From NCBI RefSeq assembly GCF_006439335.1, contig NZ_SAWY01000020.1:124001-188000 (forward strand): a stretch of 64,000 nucleotides of DNA, in the 5' to 3' direction. A program made the position numbers and the translations under genes. This document shows positions 1 through 10,731 of the stretch, one piece after another. Positions within the stretch are counted from its first letter, which is position 1. The number at the start of each line of letters is the position of its first letter. The stretch is from Litorilituus lipolyticus. GTDB taxonomy: Bacteria; Pseudomonadota; Gammaproteobacteria; Enterobacterales; Alteromonadaceae. Under the pieces are notes generated by a model. The model saw only the letters and a list, made by a program, of their open reading frames with translations, did no database searches and had not been told where the DNA came from.

Positions 1-1260
1 TTGCCTGGCTTTATTGATATGCATGCACATATTGGTGGTAGTGCCCCTAATATACCTGCTGAATATGTATTTAAACTTTGGTTAGCTCACGGCATTACCA
101 CCATCAGAGAGCCAGGTAGTTTTAATGGGGCAGAATGGGTAGTTGATCATGTTAAACGTAGTGAAAAAAATACCATTGCTGCTCCACGCATTGTTCCTTA
201 CTTTATGTTTGGACTAGGTGAAGATGCCCCTATTAATACTCCTAAAAAAGCGAAGCAATGGGTAAAATCGATTACCAAGCAAGGCGCTAAAGGGATTAAG
301 TTTTTTGGCGCAACACCAGAAATAATGACAGCAGCGTTAACTGAGGCTAAAAAACAAGGATTAGGAAGCATGATGCATCATGCCCAGCTAGAAGTTACCA
401 ATATGAATGTGGTTGATTCAGCAAGACTTGGTTTAACTACAATGGAGCATTGGTATGGTCTACCTGAAGCACTTTTTGAACATCAGCACATTCAAAACTA
501 TTCGCCTGATTATAACTACAATAATGAACAAGACAGGTTCGGTGAGGCAGGAAGACTTTGGCAACAAGCTGCAAAAGAAGGCAGTGAAAAATGGTTAGCC
601 GTTCGAGATGAATTACTCGCTTTAGACTTCACTTTAGACCCAACCTTTACCATATATGAAGCGAGTCGCGATTTAATGCGGGATATGAATGCTGATTGGC
701 ATAAAGACTACACCTTACCAACACTTTGGAACTTTTTTCAACCAAATCGCTATGCTCATGGCTCTTATTGGTTTGATTTTACCACAGATGATGAAATCGC
801 GTGGAAAAAGAATTATCAACAATGGATGAGTTTTGTGAATGATTATAAAAATAATGGTGGGCGCGTTACTGTTGGCTCTGATTCCGGCTACATATTTAAG
901 ATTTATGGTTTTAGCTATATTCGCGAGCTGGAACTACTTAGAGAAGCAGGTTTTAACGCTTTAGAGGTCATCCAAGCAGCAACCATTAATGGCGCTCAAG
1001 CGTTAGGAATGGATAAAGATATTGGTTCAATTATAGTAGGAAAAAAAGCTGATTTAGTCATAGTAAATGAAAATCCATTACGTAACTTTAAAGTGCTTTA
1101 TGGTACGGGTCATTTTCGTTTAAGTGATGACAACAAACCGATTAGAGCAGGAGGCGTAAATTACACCATTAAAGATGGTATCGTTTACGATGCTAAAGCA
1201 TTGTTATCTCAAGTAAGAGCTCTAGTAAAAGCAGCTAAAGCTAGTGCAAAAAATGAATAG
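1..1260 (+). CDS. Amidohydrolase family protein, 5' end outside window
   Basis: This is a metal-dependent amidohydrolase. The first visible residues, PGFIDMHAH, are the family's first metal-binding motif (HxH), so the beta-strand domain and any signal peptide that normally precede it lie upstream of the window; the TTG at base 1 is an internal Leu codon and not the start. Later family features are the HHA motif near residue 125, a GSDSG motif (metal-binding Asp) near residue 293, and the closing segment with GSIIVGKKADLVIVNENPL near residue 345, which rebuilds the small beta domain. About 419 residues are present. The C-terminus is complete and ends in an alanine/lysine-rich tail. The substrate cannot be told from sequence; relatives act on cyclic amides, peptides or imidazolones. 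Confidence 0.85.
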   Translation: MPGFIDMHAHIGGSAPNIPAEYVFKLWLAHGITTIREPGSFNGAEWVVDHVKRSEKNTIAAPRIVPYFMFGLGEDAPINTPKKAKQWVKSITKQGAKGIKFFGATPEIMTAALTEAKKQGLGSMMHHAQLEVTNMNVVDSARLGLTTMEHWYGLPEALFEHQHIQNYSPDYNYNNEQDRFGEAGRLWQQAAKEGSEKWLAVRDELLALDFTLDPTFTIYEASRDLMRDMNADWHKDYTLPTLWNFFQPNRYAHGSYWFDFTTDDEIAWKKNYQQWMSFVNDYKNNGGRVTVGSDSGYIFKIYGFSYIRELELLREAGFNALEVIQAATINGAQALGMDKDIGSIIVGKKADLVIVNENPLRNFKVLYGTGHFRLSDDNKPIRAGGVNYTIKDGIVYDAKALLSQVRALVKAAKASAKNE

Positions 1261-1410
1261 TTTTTTTAAGAAAAAATAACTAAAAACTCAACAATATTTA
1301 TAAGTTAGCGCTATAGTTAAGGTAAGAATGAATTAACTCTTAGTTTAACTTGCGCTGATATAACCAGCCAATTCCCTTTAACTTATGATTTTTAAAGGTA
1401 CGCTGTCTTC

Positions 1411-3168
1411 TTGTCAAAGTTCATAACAAAAATAACAACAGAGCCTAAACTCATTATTCATAGAAAAGCATGGCTAAATACTATTGTTTTTTCTGCTCTG
1501 CCAATCCTTTATCTTACTTGTGCGATAAATAATGCACAGGCACAAACGGCGACAACCCCAGTAACATCAAATACTCATACTTCTGTCTCTAGCATTCACC
1601 CAACTAACCCAAATAATGCCATCATTAGCCATGAAAAGTGTAATTCGGAACAGGCAAAGGTCATTTTTAAGCCACAAACCATATTTGATGAATCTGAAGA
1701 CGGTATTATTTTCTTACATCGCTGGGCTAATGCGATTCATATCGACACTAAAGTGATGACATTAGAAAATGAAGCCGCTTTTTTTCTTAATAAGTGTACT
1801 AAAACATTCGCCGATATGGCCGAGTTAGAACGTCACCTTAGAAGCAGAAAATATATTCGAGATGCTAAGGTTAGTAGCGATGAAGATGGTGAAAACATTA
1901 CCGTCACCACTTGGGATAATTGGTCATTAATGCCTACCATTAGCTTTGGTCGTAAAGGGGGGGTTAATACTTATAGTTTTGGTATTAAAGAGCGAAACTT
2001 ACTCGGTTTGGGTATTGATGCTGAAATTGAATCATATAAAAATGCTCAGCGAAAAGGTTATAAAATTGTCAGCACGATCCCGCTTTTTCAAAAACAAAAT
2101 ACTGATATAAAACTGAGATTTTCTGACAATGATGATGGCGAACAAAAATCATTTTTTCTACAAAAGCGATTTGCTGCTTTTCATATTCCTTATGCCTATC
2201 GTGTCGGCTTTAATGATGACTCACGCGATGATACGATCTTTCAAAACGGCAGTGAACAAAGTATTTTCGCCCACGAGATTAATTATAAAACGTTAAGTTA
2301 TGCATGGTTGAATTTTAATACACCAACAAACTTATTGCGTTATCGCTTGGGTTTTACCCAAGACGAACATGAGTTTTATGACGCAAGGCTTCCCAGTAAT
2401 CAAGAAACTTCAGTGCAAACAACGCAACTGCCTTACGACAGAAAGTTTTTATATCCTTGGTTTGGTTTGGAATATATAGAAAAAGATTTTCGTAAATTAA
2501 CTAATGTTCACCTTATTTCTCAAATTGAAGACTTTAATCATGGCTGGCAATTTAATGCTCAATTAGGCATAGGTAACGGTAATAAAGAAAACTCTGCTTG
2601 GTCATTATGGAAAATGCAAATTAAAAAAGGCTTCAATATCAATGCTAAAAGTTTATTACTGCTCAATTTAGCCTTTGCTGGTGATATTTATAAAGACAGA
2701 AGTAACCGTATATTAGCGAGTTTAAATAGCGAGTACTTTTATCGATTTAATAACCGTTGGGGCTTTTACCTAAACAACATCAACTTTATCAGTGATAACC
2801 AGTATTTAGATAAACCTGTCACTATGGGAGGAAACAGCGGTTTACGGGGTTTTCCTTTGCAATACCAACACGGAAAAAACAGCGTAAAACTTACTTCTGA
2901 AATACGCTATTACCCTAACATTAACTTGTTTAAACTATTCGATTTAGCAGGCGTTGCCTTTGTAGATGCTGGTAGAGCTTTCGGTGGCTCTCCTGTTGCG
3001 AATATTGAAAAAGATTGGCTCAGTTCTGCGGGTCTTGGTTTGAGGTTATATTCACCACACTCTGGCGGTAATCATCAAGTTATACATTTAGATTTTGCTT
3101 TTCCACAAAGCAAAAACCCTGACATCAATAGTTTTGAGATCAGGGTTCAAGCAAAAAAATCTTTTTAG
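1411..3168 (+). CDS. BamA/TamA-like (Omp85 superfamily) outer-membrane beta-barrel protein
   Basis: The N-terminus has a basic segment and a hydrophobic stretch ending in NNAQA, a plausible signal peptide with cleavage near residue 45. Residues about 90-170 resemble a POTRA-type fold (LERHLRSRKYIRDAKVSSDE). From about residue 180 alternating aromatic strands form a barrel, with GNSGLRGFPLQ near residue 475, the Omp85-type R-G-F motif, and FDLAGVAFVDAGRAFG near the end. The final residue is Phe, as in many outer-membrane proteins. The start is TTG with AAAGGT upstream at 1393-1398. The likely role is outer-membrane insertion or secretion of an unknown client. It ends just before the convergent pssA. 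Confidence 0.75.
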   Translation: MSKFITKITTEPKLIIHRKAWLNTIVFSALPILYLTCAINNAQAQTATTPVTSNTHTSVSSIHPTNPNNAIISHEKCNSEQAKVIFKPQTIFDESEDGIIFLHRWANAIHIDTKVMTLENEAAFFLNKCTKTFADMAELERHLRSRKYIRDAKVSSDEDGENITVTTWDNWSLMPTISFGRKGGVNTYSFGIKERNLLGLGIDAEIESYKNAQRKGYKIVSTIPLFQKQNTDIKLRFSDNDDGEQKSFFLQKRFAAFHIPYAYRVGFNDDSRDDTIFQNGSEQSIFAHEINYKTLSYAWLNFNTPTNLLRYRLGFTQDEHEFYDARLPSNQETSVQTTQLPYDRKFLYPWFGLEYIEKDFRKLTNVHLISQIEDFNHGWQFNAQLGIGNGNKENSAWSLWKMQIKKGFNINAKSLLLLNLAFAGDIYKDRSNRILASLNSEYFYRFNNRWGFYLNNINFISDNQYLDKPVTMGGNSGLRGFPLQYQHGKNSVKLTSEIRYYPNINLFKLFDLAGVAFVDAGRAFGGSPVANIEKDWLSSAGLGLRLYSPHSGGNHQVIHLDFAFPQSKNPDINSFEIRVQAKKSF

Positions 3169-3237
3169 TACGCTATATAACCTCAACTCGGGATAAAAAA
3201 TTAGCTAGCTATCTAATTAGTATAGCTAGATCTAAAT

Positions 3238-4557
3238 TTATAAAAAGCGTTTCAATATTTTATCTAGTTGTGTCACGCGAATTTTATTGAGTAATTTTTG
3301 CGGCTTTTCAGGGTAATCCTGTACTGATTCAATATCAGCATAGTTATTAATTTTATTAGTCTGCACTAAAATACCTAGAATTTCATCATTCACTTTCGGC
3401 ATTAAGTGCTTAGACGGATCATCAACCAACAAACCGTTTTCTAAATCAAGAGTCCATGCTCTAGGGTTTAGATTACTTCCTGTTAGCATGTGAAAACGTT
3501 CATCGATAACGAGCCCTTTCAGGTGAAAGCTATTGCCTTCGTGCTTCCATAAATGAACATTGAGTAAGCCTTGATCAATAAACTTTTGATATTTTTTCAA
3601 AAAGCGTTTTAACAACATTTCATAAATATAAGGAACAATACAAATCGTACTAAACTTATCTTGCTCTGCAACATAGAAATCATTAGCCGTTTTATCACCG
3701 ACGATCAACGAAATACTAACACCTCGCTTTAATGCTTTAACAACATCTTTTGCTAAAACTGGTGGCAAATTGAAGTAAGGCGTAAAGATAGTAATGCTAT
3801 TTTGTGCATTTTGAATTAACTGACGGATGGAGCGATTTAGCTTATTACCACGACGTCCATAACCTACCAGAGGCGTTATGGTCATTTTATCTTTTAAGCT
3901 AGTAGATTTTCCTTCGTCCAAGGCGGCATATTGCTTGCTCTTTAACAGTGACTTTAACGCGATAATATTTCTTTTTTGCTCTGCTGGACTAGGCAAGTTC
4001 GCTTGATTAAGCTTTGGTGAATATCCTGGTTTAACAAAGACTTCACTTAAATAATGGCAAAAGTTATCTGCTAACGATTTGCTATTGATACTTGCATATC
4101 TATCAAGTCGATAACGATCGCCTTGATGAAGGTAGATATTGTTGATGCTCGCGCCGGTATAGAACAAGATATCGTCAAAGACCATACCTTTTAAATGCAG
4201 CACACCAAACAATTCTTTGCGCTTTACTGCAACGCCATAAATATCAATAGTCTGCTGATATTGCTCTGCTAATTTCAAATAAAGTGAACGATTACCTAAG
4301 CTCTCTTTTTCGCCTATTAAACCGCGTTGTCCTCGATGAAAATCAACAAAAACTTTAATATCTAAATCAGGATATTTTGCTTTAGCGTCATATAAAGCAT
4401 GCAAGATTTCTCTGCCTGCTTCATCATCTTGAACATATAGTGCTGTGATGAAAATCCGCTGGCGTGCAGCGGATATCAGCGCTAATAACTGCTCTTTATA
4501 TTGTTTAGGCGAAGAGTAAACTTCAATATCATTGCCGGTAACGACTATTTCTTTCAC
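3238..4557 (-). CDS. pssA: CDP-diacylglycerol--serine O-phosphatidyltransferase PssA
   Basis: PssA makes phosphatidylserine from CDP-diacylglycerol and serine, the first step toward phosphatidylethanolamine. It belongs to the phospholipase D superfamily and shows two HxK motifs: HLKGMVFDD near residue 121 and HLKGLVIDE near residue 348, the latter followed by GSNLNPRAW. At 439 residues it is close to the E. coli enzyme (about 451), and segments such as TPYFNLPPVL and VGDKTANDFY are typical. The start is GTG at 4557. The enzyme is peripheral, with no membrane segment. It is monocistronic and convergent with the beta-barrel gene. Confidence 0.93.
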   Translation of the reverse strand: MKEIVVTGNDIEVYSSPKQYKEQLLALISAARQRIFITALYVQDDEAGREILHALYDAKAKYPDLDIKVFVDFHRGQRGLIGEKESLGNRSLYLKLAEQYQQTIDIYGVAVKRKELFGVLHLKGMVFDDILFYTGASINNIYLHQGDRYRLDRYASINSKSLADNFCHYLSEVFVKPGYSPKLNQANLPSPAEQKRNIIALKSLLKSKQYAALDEGKSTSLKDKMTITPLVGYGRRGNKLNRSIRQLIQNAQNSITIFTPYFNLPPVLAKDVVKALKRGVSISLIVGDKTANDFYVAEQDKFSTICIVPYIYEMLLKRFLKKYQKFIDQGLLNVHLWKHEGNSFHLKGLVIDERFHMLTGSNLNPRAWTLDLENGLLVDDPSKHLMPKVNDEILGILVQTNKINNYADIESVQDYPEKPQKLLNKIRVTQLDKILKRFL

Positions 4558-4651
4558 TGCACTTTATTTTATAAAATCTTCAATTATCACGAGTATACCA
4601 AGATTAAATATCTGGTGCACCAGACTTTTTGTTATCCTCTTGAAATCCTTA

Positions 4652-6769
<2,118 letters not shown>

Positions 6770-6906
6770 TTATTATTAGCAATGTAAACTTACTGCTAGA
6801 AAAGGCATAATTTACTATAGTGCTTGATCACATTATTGATTAAATTAATCACTAATTATAAACACACAAAAAAACCATTTTATCGAATTCTGAGCTTAGC
6901 TTTCTT

Positions 6907-7401
6907 ATGACGCACATTAAAACAGCTTACATTGACCAAATCATTACGCATTTAGAAGAGGAGTTGCAACATGCCATGACAGCAGCTAATGAAGCACATG
7001 CAGCAGCAACTGATGATCAAAGTGTTGCTGAAACTCAGTATGATACATTAGCCATTGAAGCTAGCTATTTAGCTCATGGGCAGTCACAAAGAGCTTATGA
7101 ATATCAGCAAGGAATTATTGCTTATAAAGCACTGGCCAAGTCTTTAGAAAAGCACAGCCATATTGAAGAAGTAACTCTAGGCTCCTTGATTCAATTGAGT
7201 GAAGATGAACAGCTTAATAAATGGTACTTTTTAGGCCCCGCAGCAGGCGGTTTTAGCTTTAAAACACAAAACCTCACCATCATAATAATCACACCGCAAT
7301 CGCCACTTGGTGAGGCACTTATGGGCAAAGCGGTAGAAGATGATATCAATCTAGCACTTGGTAACAAGCAACTTGACGATTACATTAGCCAAATAAGTTA
7401 G
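6907..7401 (+). CDS. GreA/GreB-like C-terminal domain protein
   Basis: This is a 164-residue protein. Residues 1-80 are helical and charged (an acidic, alanine-rich coiled-coil-like stretch). Residues about 105-160 resemble the FKBP-like C-terminal domain of transcript cleavage factors GreA/GreB, including the closing segment ITPQSPLGEALMGKAVEDD. The N-terminal coiled coil lacks an obvious match to the Gre acidic loop, so it may bind RNA polymerase without stimulating cleavage. That function is inferred from fold only. It stands alone, divergent from fadH. Confidence 0.6.
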   Translation: MTHIKTAYIDQIITHLEEELQHAMTAANEAHAAATDDQSVAETQYDTLAIEASYLAHGQSQRAYEYQQGIIAYKALAKSLEKHSHIEEVTLGSLIQLSEDEQLNKWYFLGPAAGGFSFKTQNLTIIIITPQSPLGEALMGKAVEDDINLALGNKQLDDYISQIS

Positions 7402-7417
7402 CACCCTCTACGCCACA

Positions 7418-7633
7418 CTAACTATTTTCAATTCTAAAACCCACTTTAATGGTTACTTGGTAATGACCCACTTTTCCATCAACAATATGGCCGCGAGTTT
7501 CCACAACCTCAAACCAATCCATATGGTTAATTGATTTACTACATTGAGCTAAGGCATTTTCAATAGCTTCTTCAATAGAGTGTTTGGAAGAACCAACGAT
7601 TTCAATTTTCTTGTAACTATGGTGATCTGACAT
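7418..7633 (-). CDS. Dodecin family flavin-binding protein
   Basis: This 71-residue protein has the dodecin pattern: a first strand (KKIEIVGSS), a helix (SIEEAIENALAQCSKSI), then WFEVVETRGHIVDG and a final strand (HYQVTIKVGFRIE). Dodecins assemble as hollow dodecamers that store riboflavin or FMN in the cytoplasm. The conserved Trp that stacks on the flavin ring is present in NHMDWFEV. A GGGG-containing ribosome-binding site precedes the ATG. It is convergent with the Gre-like gene, only 16 bases away. Confidence 0.9.
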   Translation of the reverse strand: MSDHHSYKKIEIVGSSKHSIEEAIENALAQCSKSINHMDWFEVVETRGHIVDGKVGHYQVTIKVGFRIENS

Positions 7634-7738
7634 GTGCTACCCCGTTAAGCATAATAACTATGCTTAACAGTAGTAGACATATGAGGAATGTTCCAATGGG
7701 CAGAAATATGATATTTCCAATGAAACAGGCTTTTACGA

Positions 7739-9109
7739 TTAGGTTTGACTTTGTAACAGCGCTTTAATTTCAGCTAAATTAACCGTTTTATCATCAACTT
7801 TTAAATAAGCTACAGCTTCGGTGTGAACTAAAGTCGCCTCAATTACACCCGGCATATTAATCAGTTGCTCAGCAATTTCATCAGCTTTCTCTTCGCAGGT
7901 AATTGTGGTTGCAAAGCTAAAGCTTTTTGATTTTTTCAATTGTTGCATGCCAAAAGTAAGTAACAACCAAATAACACTTGCTAACGCCATAGCTAAGAAA
8001 ATCATCTGTTCACCATATTGGCTTGCAATAAATCCACCAATAATCCCGCCAACAAATGCCCCTAAAAACTGGCTACTTGAATATATTCCCATAACACTTC
8101 CTTTTACGCCAGCTGGCGCAATGCGGGATAAAATCGAGGGCATCGTTGCTTCAAGATAATTAAAGGCGGTAAAAAACAACACAATAGAGAAAATTAAGCT
8201 GCCTAAGCCCATAGGTAAAAGCCACAGTAAAAATAGCGACAAGGCAAACAAAGTAACTGCTGCGCTAAACATGGCTTTTTCTTTTTGCTTTTTAATGGCA
8301 ATAATCATAAATGGCACCATTAGAAAGAATGAGCCCAGTAAAGTAGGTAAATAAATTTGCCAGTGACTTTCTAGGGCTAAACCACTTTCAACAAATTGCT
8401 TAGGAAGTGTTACAAAGCAGGCCGTTAAGGCCATATGCAAAATAAAGACGCCCCAATTTAAACGAGATAATTGAGGGTGGCGAATTAAGGTTGATATTTG
8501 TTCAGGTAAAGCAACATTATCACCACGCGGCGCTTTGTTGACTGAATAAGGCACCATAAACTTTATCATAAACATGGCAATGATAGTCAACAAGCCAGTA
8601 AACCAAAACAAACCACTTAACCCAAAAGATTCAGCGACAATGGGCCCTAAGATCATAGCAAAAGTGAATGATAAACCAATAAACATACCGATAGTCGCCA
8701 TGACTTTAGGTCGTTGTTCTTCTCGACTTAAATCAGCCGCTAAAGCTAGAACTGCACTCGCAATAGCGCCCATACCTTGAATTGCTCGACCAAGAACAAC
8801 GCCATAGATAGTTTCAGACATGGCAGCGACAATGCTACCAATTAAAAATACTAATAACCCAGCAAGTATTACCGGCTTTCTGCCAAACTTATCCGATAAA
8901 ATCCCCATAGGTATTTGCAATAATGCTTGCGTTAATCCGTATGCGCCAATAGCTAAACCTAACCAAATAGGGCTATAACCCACTAACTGCTCACCATAAA
9001 TGGCAAACACCGGCAAGATCATAAACAAACCTAACATACGTACGCCAAATACACTGGCAAGAGAAAAAGCAGCTTTTTTCTCAATACGGTTTAAACCTGA
9101 AACACTCAT
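7739..9109 (-). CDS. yajR: MFS transporter of the YajR type, with C-terminal YAM domain
   Basis: This is a 12-helix major facilitator transporter. The loop between helices 2 and 3 has GILSDKFGRKPVI, the MFS motif A. After the membrane part, residues about 390-456 form a small ferredoxin-like domain (CEEKADEIAEQLINMPGVIEA and following), which matches the YAM domain of E. coli YajR. The length of 456 residues agrees with that family (454). It sits in the inner membrane and is a proton-driven exporter of unknown substrate. It is transcribed alone, downstream of the SLC13 gene. Confidence 0.82.
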   Translation of the reverse strand: MSVSGLNRIEKKAAFSLASVFGVRMLGLFMILPVFAIYGEQLVGYSPIWLGLAIGAYGLTQALLQIPMGILSDKFGRKPVILAGLLVFLIGSIVAAMSETIYGVVLGRAIQGMGAIASAVLALAADLSREEQRPKVMATIGMFIGLSFTFAMILGPIVAESFGLSGLFWFTGLLTIIAMFMIKFMVPYSVNKAPRGDNVALPEQISTLIRHPQLSRLNWGVFILHMALTACFVTLPKQFVESGLALESHWQIYLPTLLGSFFLMVPFMIIAIKKQKEKAMFSAAVTLFALSLFLLWLLPMGLGSLIFSIVLFFTAFNYLEATMPSILSRIAPAGVKGSVMGIYSSSQFLGAFVGGIIGGFIASQYGEQMIFLAMALASVIWLLLTFGMQQLKKSKSFSFATTITCEEKADEIAEQLINMPGVIEATLVHTEAVAYLKVDDKTVNLAEIKALLQSQT

Positions 9110-9208
9110 GAAGATTTTTACCTAATTCTTAACTAGCGGGAAATTTGAATCGCCGTAGTTTATCACGCTAGCAGCAGTAGCCAAAATATTCCTGTGATTT
9201 GAATCAAA

Positions 9209-10588
9209 TCATATGAGAATAAAATAACAAACCATCGCAACTATAGACGAAACAACGAAGCTAAGTAACGCGCCTTCAATAACCATATTCTTTATTGACA
9301 CTTCGCCAGTACCAAACGCAATAGCATTAGGTGCAGTAGCAACAGGCAACATAAAGGCACAACTAGCAGCCATTGCCGCAGGTATCATAAAAACAGCGGG
9401 ATCAACACCAGAGGAAATCGCCGCAACAGCTAATATTGGCATCAATAGCGTCGCGGTTGCTGTATTACTGGTGATTTCTGTTAAGTAGGTGACAAATAAG
9501 CAAATAGCTACCATCATCAGAACCGGTGGAAAACTTGATAATGACGTCAACCAATTCCCCAAAATAGTACTTAAACCAGAGGCACTAAAACCTTTGGCAA
9601 TAGCAATACCGCCAGCAAACAATAATAACATCCCCCAAGGAATTGTTTTAGCGGTATCCCAATCGAGCAAACGCCCCTCTTTTTTACCGTTAGGGATCAT
9701 AAACATTAGCACTACCGCAAACAAAGCAACGGTACTGTCACCGACACCTTTCACCCCTAACAAACCACTCCAACCACCAAAAGGCTCGCTACGCGTTATC
9801 CAAGCCAAAGCGGTTAAACCAAAGACCAAAAGTGTACGTTTTTCTTCTGTGCGCCAAGCACCAAGTTTAGGTAACACCAAATCCTGTTCTAATTTAACCT
9901 TTCTCGTCAGCCAAAAAGCCATAATAGGCAAAGAAATCAGTACTACAGGCACACCAATTTTCATCCAAGCAAGAAAGCCAAACTCCTGCCCTGTATGCTC
10001 TTCATAAATGCCAGCAAAAATAACATTAGGCGGCGTACCAATTAAAGTACCTATACCGCCAACACTGGCCGCGTAAGCAATACCTAAAATCAACGCCACT
10101 TTAAGGTTTCTATTATCAACATGCGCTAAAATAGCTAACGCCATAGGGAGCATTATCAAGGTAGTTGCCGTATTGGAAATCCACATACTTAAAAAACCAG
10201 CCGCTAACATAAAGCCTAGTACTAGACGCCTACCACTTGAAATGCCAACAATACGAATCATATAAACCGCTAGCCTTTCATGAGCACCACTTTTTTCCAG
10301 AGACTTAGACAACATAAAAGCCCCCATCAACAGCAATATCACATGACTGCCCAATGAGGCAGCAACCGCTTTATGGTCTAATATGCCAAACAAAGGCAAC
10401 AATGCAAAAGGGACTAACGAAGTAGCGGGAATTGGTAAGGCCTCACTCACCCACCAAATAACGGTTAGTAAGGTAATGGCAGCAGCAATCGCTGGTTTTT
10501 CCGCAACAGCTATACTGCCTAAGAAAAAGTAAAAAGCTAGCGCTAGCAAAGGCCCAAGAACAATGAAGTGTTTTCTTTTTATTATCAT
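9209..10588 (-). CDS. SLC13/DASS family sodium:anion symporter
   Basis: This is a polytopic inner-membrane carrier of 459 residues with about 11 hydrophobic segments. It shows the paired DASS signature regions [11 protein letters not shown] near residue 140 and [15 protein letters not shown] near residue 377, which contain the SNT motifs that bind sodium and the carboxylate or sulfate substrate. Relatives import dicarboxylates, citrate or sulfate with sodium; which one is used here cannot be told. It is divergent from uvrA across 143 bases. Confidence 0.85.
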   Translation of the reverse strand: MIIKRKHFIVLGPLLALAFYFFLGSIAVAEKPAIAAAITLLTVIWWVSEALPIPATSLVPFALLPLFGILDHKAVAASLGSHVILLLMGAFMLSKSLEKSGAHERLAVYMIRIVGISSGRRLVLGFMLAAGFLSMWISNTATTLIMLPMALAILAHVDNRNLKVALILGIAYAASVGGIGTLIGTPPNVIFAGIYEEHTGQEFGFLAWMKIGVPVVLISLPIMAFWLTRKVKLEQDLVLPKLGAWRTEEKRTLLVFGLTALAWITRSEPFGGWSGLLGVKGVGDSTVALFAVVLMFMIPNGKKEGRLLDWDTAKTIPWGMLLLFAGGIAIAKGFSASGLSTILGNWLTSLSSFPPVLMMVAICLFVTYLTEITSNTATATLLMPILAVAAISSGVDPAVFMIPAAMAASCAFMLPVATAPNAIAFGTGEVSIKNMVIEGALLSFVVSSIVAMVCYFILI

Positions 10589-10731
10589 TTTTTATTATTA
10601 ATATCGATGGATAAACTAGCAGAGAAAATATCATTATTAGTTTAACTAAGCTACTGACAATTAATTCCCTTGCGTATGTTGGTGTGTCATAATAATCGGC
10701 TGATATTTTACCGCTAGATAAATAGATAAAA

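Noticed and set aside
9489-10007. 172-codon open frame on the plus strand
   Set aside because: It lies inside the SLC13 gene on the opposite strand, has no ribosome-binding site, and its sequence has no family pattern; it is a shadow of the real gene.
10589-10731. LexA box ahead of uvrA
   Set aside because: I searched for CTG-N10-CAG and found no acceptable match, so no SOS site is reported.
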